Counted from the first letter of the stretch, positions 25,238-36,972 are shown. The stretch is DNA of 64,000 nt from Scenedesmus sp. ARA3 (GCA_004335835.1 RWJK01001707.1:62001-126000), one strand, 5' to 3'. Program-made: numbers and translations. Notes: generated from the letters alone by a model not told the origin.

Positions 25238-26824
25238 CAGCCGTGCGCTAACCTGAAGCTCGTGCTAGGCAGAGGTGGATAGAACTGATAGATGCATAGT
25301 CTGAAGCTGCTTTGATATGGGTTTTTTGTATGGCCTGCAGCTTGCAGGACGTATGTTGCTCCGTTGAGTGGGATCAGTGACCTGAGTGCAGCAGCTGCTG
25401 CTGTTCCTGTTCAGCTGTTCCAGGCTGGGGGCACAGCACCTTTACCCATGGCAGTTGCTGTTGATGTTCAACTACAGCAGCGTCGGTCTGCGACAATCAC
25501 TCAACATTGCCAGTAGACATGACTCAACAAAAAAACAGCAGCACCAGCAGCAAACATGTGGCACAACTTCACCTTGCATCCTCCTAACTGCACAGTGTGC
25601 TTATTGTTGCAGTGTATCTACTGCTGGCATTTCCTGGCTAGGTTGCTTCTGTCCTCTTGGTTCTGCTGCATCTGCATCCTGCTGCCGGTTTGCCTGCTAC
25701 AACACAGGCAGTGCTCAATGCTGTCATGGCCAAACACAACTGCTCATTGACAGTAGAACACTATCGTGCAGTCGCAGACCAATTGTAGTGCATCCTGCAC
25801 CTGGTGCATGTGCTGGCTTGACCTCATATTCTGCTGAGTAATCTGGCATTAAATGTATGCTTTTTGGCAGTCATTGCTGTTCGCACATTGCTGTAGGGGT
25901 AGTACAAACAGACATGTCCCCTGCTGCAGCACGCTGCTGCAGGGGCCATTTTGTAGCCTGTGTGCCACACAGTATTCAAGCCGGGAACTAAAACCTTTTA
26001 AACGTTAATGAAGGCATGTTTGATATTGCGGTTGCCTTGACACTGTAAGCTGGCGGTGTAAGCTCCGGAGCCCGAGCATGCTGGCGCAACACCATGACAA
26101 GGCCGAAGGCTGTGGTCCCATGTTGCGAAATAAACTCAGCACGTGTATAATCTACGTTACTATTTCACAATATAAAGCGAAAAGGGCATTTACCTCTCGG
26201 CATGAGCAGGCGGGAAAACAAGCTGCTCCCACCAAAACGTATACACCGCTTCCAAGACATACAGTTCACCTTTGACACATTGAAAAGGCTGTGAGCACAC
26301 ATCAGGCACCTGCTAGAGTGTCTTGAGCGGCCGAAATGTGGTACTGTCAGCAGCAATAAGTGAGCCTCCATATGCACGGCCCATAGTCAGCTGGCAGCTG
26401 CATGCACAGCTGCATTGTGCTTTCAGCAGCCATATTTATGTTCTGTTGAAGCAGCAGAGCTGCCTGTGCACGTCGGAAACATCTTGCAATGCTGATGTGG
26501 CAGCTGTGTTAGCCGGTGGCCAGGCTGCGCCTGCTGAGATTCCAGGCAAGCTCCAACATAAGTGCCAACCCTACAGAAGTTCCTTATCAGTCAAGTGCGC
26601 AGATGATGGCAGTCAAAACAACAAACTATTTAGGGAAACGTGCTCAAGCTGGGGTGTATTTCTGCAAGGACAACGCTGTTGAGCCTTGCACCCCAGCCAC
26701 CACTTGCAGGCCCTATTGCCGGGCTTGCAGGTGGTGCCAGCAGTAGCTGCTGTACAGCAGGTGCTGCTGGGTGAGCTTGCCACTTTCATCGTGACGTTTG
26801 TGCACGCAAGTGCAGCTGCATGGC

Positions 26825-27019
26825 NNNNNNNNNNNNNNNNNNNNNNNNNNNNNNNNNNNNNNNNNNNNNNNNNNNNNNNNNNNNNNNNNNNNNNNNNNNN
26901 NNNNNNNNNNNNNNNNNNNNNNNNNNNNNNNNNNNNNNNNNNNNNNNNNNNNNNNNNNNNNNNNNNNNNNNNNNNNNNNNNNNNNNNNNNNNNNNNNNNN
27001 NNNNNNNNNNNNNNNNNNN
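26825..27019. other. Assembly gap (195 N)
   Basis: Run of N next to a low-complexity, tandemly duplicated stretch. Confidence 1.
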
Positions 27020-27180
27020 AAAACAAAGGGCTTGCATGTGTTACTGCTGCGGCTCTGAAGTCAGCTCTCCTCAAGCGCCAGCAGTGCCACCAGGTGACTT
27101 GGCATGCGCAACAGCAGCAGCAGCCAGCCGCAACACCCTCAACACCCTCAGCCTGCTACACCCGCACCTACCCCTGCGCT

Positions 27181-27327
27181 GTTCAGCTGTTCCATGACCT
27201 TACAGTGCTGAGTGAATCACCAGCAGGCAAACATTCGCAGGTCACCCTTCACCTACGCTAGCGCTCTTCAGCTGATCCATGACCTTCAGTGCTGACTCAA
27301 CCGCCAGCAACTGCCTCTCCAGCCGCC
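27181..27327 (-). repeat. Two copies of the 3' coding edge of the TAF1B-like terminal exon
   Basis: 27181-27220 and 27264-27327 repeat the segment at about 27397-27462 that encodes LEKQMLAVESALKVMDQL in the last exon. The closer copy is nearly identical and spaced 133 bp; the outer copy is diverged. Confidence 0.7.
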
Positions 27328-27332
27328 TTACA
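27328..27332 (-). promoter_or_regulatory. Candidate TGTAA polyadenylation signal of the TAF1B-like gene
   Basis: TTACA on the plus strand, 35 nt beyond the stop in the minus direction; a second copy is at 27200-27204. Confidence 0.3.
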
Positions 27333-27366
27333 TGTGACTGCAGCAGCAGCCAGCCCAGCAGCAGCC

Positions 27367-27798
27367 TCAGTCCAAAACACCTTCACTTGCCCCACTACTC
27401 TTCAGCTGGTCCATGACCTTCAGTGCTGACTCAACCGCCAGCATCTGCTTCTCCAGCCGCCGCACACAGCCCACCAGCATTGCAGGGCTGGCGTGTGCAT
27501 AGCCAGCCAGCACACACGTGACAGCAGCCAGCTCAGGTGAGAGCCGGGCATTGCTGGAGCCTGCGCCCTGGCCGAGAGCAGTCAGGCTGTAGTGGCTGGA
27601 GATGCTGGGTGTGCTGCTGATGCTGATGCTGCCAGGACCACCAAGCTGTTGGTTTGCTTGCTGTTGGCATGGCTGCTGCTGCTGTTCAGCAGGTGCATGA
27701 GGCTGCGGTGTTGCTGCCGGTCTTGCTGCTTGCTGTTGGCTGGGTTGCAAATGGGCGCTGGGTGTACCTGCAGCTGGCTGCTGCTGCTCCTGCAGGAT

Positions 27799-27831
<33 letters not shown>

Positions 27832-29987
27832 GCCTTCCGTCAAGTCAGCAGCATCATACCAGCCGTCAAATAGCCGCTGCACATCCTCCATGCTGGACAC
27901 CACCGGCTGTCCTGCAAACATATACTGCCTGCAAATCTGGATGTACTGCCGCATCTCAGCAGGACCCAGCTGAAGCACCTGAGCAAGACACCAGCATTGG
28001 CAACAGGATGCGGTGAGATTGTGCCAGTCAACCCAGCGCATATTGCTGTGCAGTCAACAACATGCCTAACAGACACAGCTATGTGGATTCAACCAGCATC
28101 ACATCCCTCCAACTGCATTTGCAGAAGCATGTATGCATGTGCGCACCCACACCTTTGCAGGACGTGTACGCAGCACGCGGCATCTTTTGCAACTGCGGAA
28201 AATCCATTACACTTGTTTGGCGTGATGTCAAGTGACAGTGCTGCACATGCCCACCTGCTCCTCAAAAAGAGGCAAGCTGCAAGAAAACATGTCTGCATGC
28301 CCACACGGACGCATTTGCAGGACATGCTAGCAGCAAGCATCGTCTTCTGCATGCCCTGCACACGATCGCTGCAGCAAAAATTGCATCTTTCAACACAGCG
28401 CTGCAAGTGCTCACCTGCTCCTCAGAAAGAGGCAAGCTGCTGATACCAGGCAGCTGCTGCATTGCTTGCTGCGCCCACACCAGCCAGCCCCCAGGCGGCC
28501 CAGGAGCCTTGGGCTGCAGCAGCGGCAACTGCTCTGCTGCTGCTGCTGCCGCTGCTGTTGACCCCAGGCCGTACAGCAGCTTGAGAGCTGTCAGCAGCAC
28601 GGCAGAGAGGCAGGCGTATGGCAGCGCCTGGGAGCGCCGTAAAATGGGGGCTACCTGCATCTCTGGGGTGTCTATAAGGTAGAGGCAGTAGAGCTGGAGG
28701 GCTGTCTCATACACCACCTGCAGCAGGAGTGACAATGCAACTCAACATCTGGTGCAGGAGGAGCAGGAGGGTTGGAAGGAGGAGCAGGAGGGTTAGAAGC
28801 TGTCCTGCTGTATGCAGGCCAGTCGCTCGTGCAAGGTGAGCCTACTGCAATAGCACAGGACGTGAAAGGAATAGCACAGGACGTGCACTGGCAAGCGCCT
28901 GCGGTGAGCTGTACAACTGCGTACTGTATGACAGGAATAGCAGCAGCAGCGGCAGCACTGACCTGTGGTAGGCCCAGGTCCTTGGTTGCGCGCAGCAGCA
29001 GCGCCTCGCCTGGCGGCTGCGGCAGTGTCAGCCCCAGCTGCGCAGCCAGCTGGCAGCAGCTGTTGCAGAAGGCCAGCGGGTCCAGCTGCAGCTGCGGCTG
29101 CAGGCAGCGCACCGGCAGGATAGACAGCGCGCCGCCTGCAGTGAGGCACAGCAGAGAGCAGACCTCAGATTGCAGAAGGAGTAACTTGCTGGAAATGTTT
29201 TGCTATGATGCAGGCAAGGTTGTGTGTCAAGGTTGCCTGATCGCCGCCCAACACCATGCAACAGTCGGCACAGGCCCCGCATCGCCTGTTGCGTCGTCAG
29301 TGCAAGTGATATGGCAACAAGGCAGCCTGGCCCCGCCTCACCTGTTGCCACATGCATGCTGCAGTGGGGCAGCTCCAGGAAGGGCAGCTGGCCATCCAGC
29401 GCCCAGCGCAGCAGCTCAACCAACGTCACAGCTTCATGCAGCAGCAAACAGCCCAGGAAGCACAATGCGACATTAAGGCACACACCACGCTTTCATGTCC
29501 ATGCAGCTGTCAGAATAAGGCTAACATGCAGCCTGGAGGCCCCGCCTCACCTGTTGCAACTTGCATGCTGCAGTGGGGCAGCTCCAAGAAAGGCAGCTGG
29601 CCATCCAGCGCCCAGCGCAGCAGCTCGAAGAGAGTGATGGCCTCGCGCAGCAGAACACAGCCCAGAAAGCACAGCTGCAGCGTGGCCTGGGGGTGCAGCA
29701 GCTGCAGGAGATGAAGGAGAGGGTGGTGCAGCCGGCACAGGCAATGCAGGGCGGCAGCGGCGGCAGCAGGTACGTCATGCATGGACTGTCACATCTGGGG
29801 AAGCGAGGTCAAAACGCAGGGCTTGTGCAGCGCTGGTGAAGTGTGATACGGTATATGTGCACTCCATACTGAAAGCAAGCTTGCTCATGTGCAGCTGTAG
29901 CCAGGCCCTCTGAGGGCCGTAGCCTCTTGCAGGATAAAAACTGAGCACATGCAGAGCAGCAAAAGCAACAGGGGCAGCTGCACAAGA

Positions 29988-30022
<35 letters not shown>

Positions 30023-30100
30023 ACCTTCCACAGCAGCTGCTTCATGTTGTGAGGCTCCACCAGCTGAGCAGCCCGCAGGCCTGACAGGGCCCTCACACCT

Positions 30101-30133
<33 letters not shown>

Positions 30134-31150
30134 CCATCAGAGCCGCCATCTTCATCACTGACATCACCACCCTCCTGACCCAGATGCTGACCACCACCTG
30201 CTGCTGCTGCTGCTGCTGCTGTGCCAAGGGCTGTCCTGTTGCGCAGGGCCCTGTGGGGCTGTGGCTCCAGTATGCCAGTGCTTGGGATGTGTGACAGCCA
30301 CAGCTGGCGCAGCAGGCCTGGCAGCTCGCTGCTGCAGCCAAACTTGTTGATTAGTGCCTCGCCTTGTACCTGAGCGGCGGCAGAAATATGGCAGTGGTAT
30401 GAGATATAATTATCTTGCAAGGTGACCAGCCACAGCTTTGCAGCAGGTCTGGGTGGTACAAGGCAAGGTTCAGCAGGCTATGCTAGCATAGCAGGCTCAG
30501 CGCAGCTTGCTGCAGCATGTGCTGCTCCTGTGCTGGCACTGCTGCAGCGCATCTTCATTCCAAATAAGCCGCATGTATGTGTCTAGTCATCCAGGGCAGA
30601 AAGCGTGAAATGACAGCACTGCTTGCAGGTGCGCAGTGTGCATTGGCCATGCCTGAAACTGTCATTTCACACTCTGGCCTGGAGAAAAGGTGTACGAGCT
30701 GCTTGTGTCTGCCCATGCCCACCTTGAGCAAGTGCTGCAAGCAGCGCGCATACAGCAGCGCAGCGTCTTTCAGCTGCTGTGCTGCCTGCTGCTCCTGCTG
30801 CGCAATCATGGCAGCTTGGCTGGGCTGCTGGCTGGCGCCTGCTGTGCCTGCTGCCCTGCGCCTGCCACGCACATCATCAATGCCCTGCTGGAATTCTGTC
30901 TCCTCTTGGAACACCTGCAGCAGTACGTTTTTGCTGTGGTTTAGGGGTGTGAACACTTTCCTCACTCACGTGCATGATGAGGTGCTAGCTGTGGTGGGAT
31001 GGGCAAGTGCTGCTGCTCCTGCAGCTGCTGTTCTGTTGCCACACACCACATGCTTGCCTGTGTTTGCGTGCCACAGGCGTCGCATACAAGCACTCCGTTT
31101 TCAAACGTCAAGCTGGTGCCGTAGCAGGCGTGGCAGAACGCTTGAGACAT
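27367..31150 (-). CDS. TAF1B: TAF1B/RRN7-like RNA polymerase I initiation factor
   Basis: Zinc-ribbon, TFIIB-like subunit of the SL1/core factor that recruits Pol I to rDNA in the nucleolus. Exons 31150-31058, 30914-30723, 30369-30025, 29701-29551, 29135-28963, 28717-28415 and 27978-27367 join in phase to 622 residues (human 588). The zinc ribbon has CxxC pairs at C6/C9 and C23/C26, ending CGTQTQ, followed by VFQEETEF. The cyclin-like part shows LLRWALDGQLPFLELP, then LDPLAFCNSCCQLAAQLGL. Poly-Gln and acidic inserts interrupt it. Intron 1 appears to start with GC (CAG|GCAAGC), since no GT donor keeps the frame. Exon 4 has a full-length relative 209 bp away. Assignment rests on the ribbon plus the RWALxGxLP block. 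Confidence 0.8.
28240..28281 (-). repeat. Copy of the TAF1B-like exon 6 donor edge
   Basis: Repeats 28399-28441 (the SSLPLSEEQ end plus donor) with few changes, 160 bp away inside intron 6. Confidence 0.7.
29321..29470 (-). repeat. Near-full duplicate of TAF1B-like exon 4
   Basis: Aligns with 29530-29690 at ~209 bp spacing. It keeps an open frame (CFLGCLLLHEAVTLVELLRW and the following core) and a GTGAGG donor. Its upstream edge lacks a CTGCAG acceptor; the only in-phase AG is the weak ATGAAAG. It could be an alternative exon or a decaying copy. Confidence 0.75.
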
Positions 31151-32400
31151 GCTTGGCTGCTGCTGCAGCAGCAGCAGTGCTGCTGCTAGTCCTGCTGACG
31201 TTGTCTACTGAGCCTGATCTACATGGCAATCACGATCGAGCTCATTTTCATTAAATGAATTGGAGGCTCTTAAATGTTGTTGGGCTCGCGGAACAATTCA
31301 AGCCGTTCAATAATCAGAACAGCGGCAAGCGTACACCGATTTCGACACTCCCCCGCGGTGTGTAGGTACTAAAAAGATTATAGACGGGGGCATGGCTCGT
31401 TTCACCCGGTGTAGCAGTGCTCACTAGGGTTTGGTGTAACAACACTAGCATTGCTGCCGTCAGCCGATGCGGCCACAGGGTGGGTGGCTCTCTGAAGTGA
31501 GCCTGCCTCCATAAGATTACACAGCAGAAGCTGTTTCCATCATGCATGCCATGGCAGCCCGTGGTTGCAGCAAAGAACCTGGTGGTGCTGTCAGGAACTT
31601 GCCAGGCTTCGGAGCCTGGCAAGGAATTTCTGAGCTGGCTGGCAACAAACTTCCAATCTGTCTGGGCAAAGCATCTACGACGGCGCTGCTGTAGCATCAA
31701 GTTGCATACATCCGTTGGCTGCAGCGTCGTTCTGTGACCCTCACAACTTGCGTGACACAGGCGGTACATAGCAGGCACTACCGCACTGCGGCGCCATGGC
31801 AGCCTTGCCATGCCATGATCGCATGTGCTGTGCCAAAAGCCAAGTATGTCCGAAGTCACACGAAGCTAACTGATGTCCTTGCGAGCTACTAAACAACAGA
31901 AGATGGGAGGTTCTTGGATGCTCGGCCACTGCTCAATCAGCAGCAGCAGCAGCAGCAGCAGTAGCAGAGCACGTGATGCATGCCATGAAGGCGGCACTAC
32001 AGCAACATTGCATAAGAATAATTTGATAATCGTAAGTTTATGTTGATGTATTGTCCAGCTAGGGCGCTTCTGTTGCTCAACATCGCTGGTTCGCACATGA
32101 AGTCGGCACGTCCAAGACTGGGTCAAGGACGGGCGGTCCCCTGGTCAACGCGCGTCAAGGATCAAGCAAGGTCATGAGTTCGGTGGCATACGCACCAACG
32201 GTTCTCCCAAGCTCGCACTGTAGCAGCAGGTTGCGTGAGCTGGGCGTGCTTGCTTGACGAGTACAGTCGCGAGGCTGTTGCAATTGTTTGGCTCCGGGAC
32301 CTGCTGAAAGGCACGATCACAGACGCAGCGCGACCAGCGACACCTTGAGTCTTTCTACCTCTCTCGCCAAAAAATAACTAGCTGCGTGCTTGAAAGCAGT
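31151..32400. promoter_or_regulatory. Divergent intergenic region, 1.25 kb
   Basis: Between the TAF1B-like start (minus) and the secreted-protein start (plus). It has a perfect 11-bp hairpin at 31598-31623 and a CAG run at about 31940-31965. No coding exon is supported. Confidence 0.4.
31598..31623. other. Perfect hairpin, 11-bp stem and 4-nt loop
   Basis: CTTGCCAGGCT, loop TCGG, AGCCTGGCAAG. It stands alone with no T-run, so its role is unknown. Confidence 0.7.
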
Positions 32401-33543
32401 ATGTTGCGTCAAGCGCACGCGGTCCGGTGCAGCAGCAGCTGTCAGCGTAGCGGTGCAAAGGCATGTGCGCTGCTCCTCGCGTCGCTGGCAGTCATCGGCA
32501 GCATTGTGCAGCCTACAGATGCCGCAAGGCCGACCCCAATGCCAACACGCACATTGAAGCAGGCGCTGCCTGCAGCTGTGCCAGTGTTTCCGCCACTGCT
32601 GCCAACAGTGAGTATCTGTCAGCATCAGTGGATCACTTTGCCACAGTTGCGCCAGACTTGGAAACACCCATCAGAAGAAACAGACAGCATACAGCACAAA
32701 CAGGCCTCTTAAATTGTCACAGTGCTGAGTGACAGTACTGAGGAGTGCTGCCAGCTTGACTGCTGTGTCAGAATGACGGTTACTGCAACGCTTGGCCAGC
32801 AAGTGATAGCTGTACGGTGTAACCAGCAGGCTGCATGACGCGTGCATACGGCTGTTCTGCCCCTGCCCTGTATGAGTGGTGGATATGTCAAGGCTGTGTG
32901 CAAGACGCATGTACCGCTAGCATTGCAGTCCAATTGTCAGCACTGCAGAGCGCGCTGCCCCAAGCTGACTAGCAGGGCCTTGCTTTCTGCATGCAGCACA
33001 ACCAGCAGTTGCTCAAGCGATTGCTTCAAACAGACTTTGGAGAAACAGCACAAATTGTATCCATTACCAGAACATTGTGGCACAGCTGGCAGCAAGATTG
33101 TGCTGTTCAGCGCACAGCTGTGCCACCTGACTGTCATGCTGCCGCAGCCACTGCTGCATGCACAACGGCCACACCTTTCCCAGCACTTACAGGTTGCCTG
33201 CAGTGGTCACGATGAACTACAACTTCAGCGCAGCTAACTGTATTACCTGCGCATTCAACTGCTTGCTGACGGCGGTGTCCTGCCTTGCTGTGCTGCTGCT
33301 GCACAATTGCGTGTGCTGTTTGACCCCCACATGGGTGACCTGGACAAGATCAACGCGACTGGGTCTCCCACTAGCGGTGCTGATGTATCTATTGACTATG
33401 CTGCTGTGCTGTGCTGTGCTGCTTCTGCTGCTGCCGCGCAGCGTGTGCTGTTTGATCCCAACAGGGGTGACCTGGACAAGATCAACGTGACTGTGTCTCC
33501 CGATGGTGGTGCTGCTGTAACCATTGACTATGCTGCCGCGCTG

Positions 33544-33578
<35 letters not shown>

Positions 33579-34496
33579 CTGCGCAGCGTGTGCTGTTTGA
33601 CCCCAACAGGGGTGACCTGGACAAGATCAACGACTACACTGCCAACGTGTACTTTGGGGAGGTGGACATCGCAGAGGCAGACCCAGTCATCGCAGCAGCA
33701 GGCGGCGTGGTGAGTGGCCTGAAGGTCCCGCAGCAGCAGCAGCAGCAGAGGCAGCAGCGGCGGCAGCAGCAGCACCAGTAGCAGCAGCAGGGTGTGGTGA
33801 TAACGCGTGTGATGCATTGGCGTGGCAGTGCTGTAGGGCAGGGCAGGTGGTGGGTCAGCAGGCGATGCAGCATTCCTGGGCCCCGCTGTCGCATGCTGCA
33901 GCTGGCTTAGACTTTGGAAGCTTGTTGTCACTCACGCTGTTAGCAAGTGTTGGTGTGCAGACGCTGGCCCCTTGCATGAATTCAGGGCAACAGTGTATGC
34001 CGTTGCCAAGCAGCAGACTATACGATTTGGCCAGAAGAGATTAGTCTGGGGCAGGGACCTTGCTGCTCAGAAATCCTGGCCCCTTGTATATGTACTTTGT
34101 GACCACCTGCTGTAACAACTTGTTGCATACTGTGCTTGCTGCGCTGCTGTCCTGCAGGCAAGTGCAGGGCTCAAGGTAGTGTATGGCACCGGCACCAACT
34201 TCGATTACGAGGCCCCAACCTCATCCCTGACCGTTGGCCCCGGTGCCAAGGCAATCGGAGCAGCTATTGCTAGGTTCAACGGTGCCGCATCAGCTAAGGC
34301 GCTGGGCCGGATTGACGGCAACACCAACCTGAACTACAACCGCAACGCCTGGAATGGCAACACCGCAACTGTGGGCACCACTACAGTGCTCAACCGAGGC
34401 ATCAGTGCGGGTGCCTATCTGGACCGCACCTCTGGCAATGACAATGATGCGCTGCTGGAGCAGCCAGCAGTGAACAACTGGGCCTTTGGGCACTGA
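32401..34496 (+). CDS. Secreted protein of unknown function with duplicated internal exon
   Basis: I do not recognise the family. Exon 1, 32401-32607, encodes a signal-anchor-like N-terminus (ALLLASLAVIGSIVQPTDAA) and a Pro-rich linker. Exon 33587-33709 (RVLFDPNRGDLDKIN, then VYFGEVDIAEADPVIAA) and exon 34158-34496 (ASAGLKVVYGTGTNFDYEAP through NNWAFGH, TGA) are joined in phase 0. A further exon after the acceptor at about 32997 (HNQQLLKRLLQTDFGETAQI) is possible but its donor phase is unclear. The mature part is acidic and rich in Asn, Gly and Thr without cysteine pairs, compatible with an extracellular or wall protein. Two upstream copies of the VLFDP exon lie in the preceding intron. Confidence 0.6.
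33290..33586 (+). repeat. Two intronic copies of the VLFDP exon 5' part
   Basis: Copies at 33311-33354 and 33436-33486 precede the real exon at 33587 (spacing 132 and 146 bp). They read VLFDPHMGDLDKIN and VLFDPNRGDLDKIN. The second retains its GCGCAG acceptor and has a GT after AAC; the intervening IDYAA-coding spacer is also duplicated. Confidence 0.8.
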
Positions 34497-35574
34497 TGAG
34501 TTACCTGCAAGCAGAGGATGGCGGTCTATGGCAGTGCCAATGCCAGCACGCAGTGCTGTGGAGCGATGTGGCTCAGTCATGCAGCCGCGCACCAGTGGTG
34601 TTCTGCAGCACTCAAGGGGCACCTGCCGCCTCCAGGTTGAGGGTTCCTGCTGCGAGTGGGCAACGTGTGGCTGGCTCTCTGTGCTAGGCTACTGCAGTGT
34701 ACTGCACTCTGCTGGCAGCATGCAACGCGCTTTGTGACCCTGCTTGGTTAGCATCGAACTGCGCAGTAGTGTATAGTCCGTCAAGTTTGGTGTATGCTAA
34801 TGGTGATCATTCTTTATGTGAGTTGAACTGAGCATCTGCAGTCAACAGTACAGATAAGGGTATAGAGAGTGGCAGGCTGCGCTCTGCTGTCACTTTGGCA
34901 GGGTCTCAGCCAGAGTACGTGTTGCCACGTTCAGCAATGCTGAGGTGATTGAGAAATGCTGCTGGCTTCAGCTGCAGCTGTTGCAATAGCTGTTTACGGC
35001 TTAGCGGGCATCTTATGTGTGACAAGTCTTAATGCAACGTTTAAGTTGCTCGTGCAGTTGTACAACTAGACATGTAATAGACATGTCTATGCTGGCAGCC
35101 ACTGCCAATCAGCTTGGAGATGTTGGCCGACTCATGTCTGACATCACTGATGTACAGCTGTTGCAGTGCTATTGGTGATTGCACAGCATGGCAGGCGGTC
35201 TTCGCAGGCACACATGTACACGCAAGCAGCAACTGACACTTGGCATGCTGTACGGTGTTGGCAGCTGCAACTGTGCGATGGCTGCATACTCGCCTGCAGT
35301 CGTGCCACTGCTGCAAGCGGGACGCTGCTGCACTTGTAACCCACGTAACATCTGGTGAAGGCTCAGGCCCAGGCATTTACAATGCTCTTATTACAAAAGT
35401 ACACATGCATACCCAACATTTGCTTGTCAAACAGTTGCGGCTCTGACTGAAGTGCACAGAAGGGTTGCTCAAACAATCACCCGCTTCCAATGGGTGCAAC
35501 AGTAAGAGTCTTGTCGGAAAGCGCAGCACCCACATCAACCGCCAAGCATCTTGCAGGACACCCCCAAAGCTTGC
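34497..35574. other. Convergent intergenic region, nothing recognised
   Basis: 3' flanks of the two secreted-protein genes. It contains TGTAA at 35335-35339 (plus) and its reverse at 35377-35381 and 35391-35395. No coding exon is supported. Confidence 0.5.
35377..35381 (-). promoter_or_regulatory. Candidate TGTAA polyadenylation signal of the Cys-containing secreted protein
   Basis: 194 nt past the stop codon in the minus direction; a second copy is 14 bp further in plus coordinates. Confidence 0.35.
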
Positions 35575-36297
35575 TCACAAAGACGGCGCAGACAGCAAGT
35601 CATCAACAGCAGTGCTCAGTAGCATACCACCCTTGCAATTGCACACACGCCAGCCTCGCTGCACATAGATGCCAGGTGCAAGCGGACAGCTGCTAGGGCT
35701 GTTGCTGCAGGACTGCACTCCCAGGCTCTTCAATGCTGCCAGGCGCTGCTTCAAACCAGGCACAGGGTCCTCATTGGCTATGCAGGGCAGGCCCAGCAGC
35801 GTAGTGGCCTGTGGATGCAAATCTGCTGCACTGACGCCGCCAGCAGCAACAACCCTGCCGGTACAGAAGCCTGTTGAGCTGCTTGGGGCGCTGCTGTTGA
35901 TGCTGGCAGCTGCTGTGCTGCTGACTGTGGCCGTGGTGCAGTTTGGGCGGTCTAGCACACATGCCAGGTGCACACACGGGCTGCCCAACAGGGATTCAAT
36001 GGTGCTGTTGCTTGCAGGATGCAGTCGACGGGGCACTGCCTGAGCTGCTTTTCTGCCCATGTTAATGTTGTAGCATGAGAGTGCTGAGGCTCCCAGGCCA
36101 TTGACAGCACAACTGGACACAGGGCACGCTCCGTCTTGGCACAGAGAGGACGAAGGAGAGCAGGCTGTCGATGAGGCCGTGGAAGGGGTGGTGGCATCAA
36201 CTGCTGTGCTACCGAGCTGAGCATGGACTGCCCCAGACACTAAGGAAATGCTCAGAAGAACCAAAACCCATTTAGGTGCATGCGTAGCGGCCGACAT
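35575..36297 (-). CDS. Single-exon Cys-rich secreted protein, unknown function
   Basis: 240 codons without an intron, unlike its neighbours. The ATG at 36297 begins a clear signal peptide (KWVLVLLSISLVSGAVHA, then QLG). The mature chain is Ser/Thr/Ala rich with about 14 cysteines in spaced pairs (SLCQDGACPVSSC near residue 60) and several N-glycosylation sequons (NST, NCT, NSS). No domain is recognised. An extracellular or cell-wall role is inferred only from the signal peptide and composition. An unseen 3' exon cannot be excluded. Confidence 0.6.
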   Translation of the reverse strand: MSAATHAPKWVLVLLSISLVSGAVHAQLGSTAVDATTPSTASSTACSPSSSLCQDGACPVSSCAVNGLGASALSCYNINMGRKAAQAVPRRLHPASNSTIESLLGSPCVHLACVLDRPNCTTATVSSTAAASINSSAPSSSTGFCTGRVVAAGGVSAADLHPQATTLLGLPCIANEDPVPGLKQRLAALKSLGVQSCSNSPSSCPLAPGIYVQRGWRVCNCKGGMLLSTAVDDLLSAPSL

Positions 36298-36972
36298 CGT
36301 GTTGCTGGCGCTATGATAAGGGCGAAAACAGGCGCGAAAGACAGGAGCACAACAGTGGCGGGTAACGTGTTGTTTGCTCGTCTCAGTCGTACAGAGGTGG
36401 TTTTTTTACTGTAAAGCTACAGATGTCAGCAAGTCTCTACTGTCAGCTTTATATGTGTTGCCAGAGCATATCCCCGTCCTAGGGTTTCAACCAACTGTCA
36501 TGATGGCTTCTCATTGGCATACTTCAGCAAACTTGAATCTCAAGCTACACGTGGCGAATATGAGTGTTCAGCGCTTCAGGTGCATATTGTGGCATTCCAA
36601 CTGTTTACACAGGCACAACTCATTGCACAGGCACACTAGCATCATGCCGCACGCTGTCACACGCACAAAGCTGCAAGACACAGGCACAGCTGCAGCTGTG
36701 GGAGCAGCTTCAATCCGTCCATAAGAAGGCCAAACAAGCAAAAGCAAAGCAGACTTCAAGGAAAACGCGCCTCTAGCTGCAACTGCCGGACAGCAATGCT
36801 GCGTCTTCCTCATTCCTGCCAAACACGTGGCGCACAGCTAAAACCTGGGGTCCACTGGCGTCCAAACCCCTGCCCGCAACCAAACCTGCTGCAGGACGAT
36901 CCACTCCTGCAAGCCTGCACACACAAGCCGCACATCACCAAGCCCTGTCACCCCATCACTTCAACCACGACA
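36298..36972. other. Intergenic, 675 bp
   Basis: Both neighbours are on the minus strand: promoter of the Cys-rich protein and 3' UTR of the SPAG1-like gene, with the reverse of TGTAA at 36605-36609. No coding exon seen. Confidence 0.5.
36605..36609 (-). promoter_or_regulatory. Candidate TGTAA polyadenylation signal of the SPAG1-like gene
   Basis: TTACA on the plus strand, about 370 nt past the stop codon. Confidence 0.35.

Larger units (their letters stand above)
25238..27366. other. Gene-poor 2.1 kb with sequence gap
   Basis: Lies past the repeat protein and before the TAF1B-like 3' end. TGTAA words at 26044-26048 and 26057-26061 are far from the stop at 25237. Nothing here resembles a known gene. 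The open frames across the gap are artefacts of translating N. The right end holds two copies of the TAF1B terminal-exon edge. Confidence 0.45.

Noticed and set aside
26686..27261. Open frames across the N run
   Set aside because: The gap is translated as X, so the frames have no evidential value; the flanking peptides resemble nothing.
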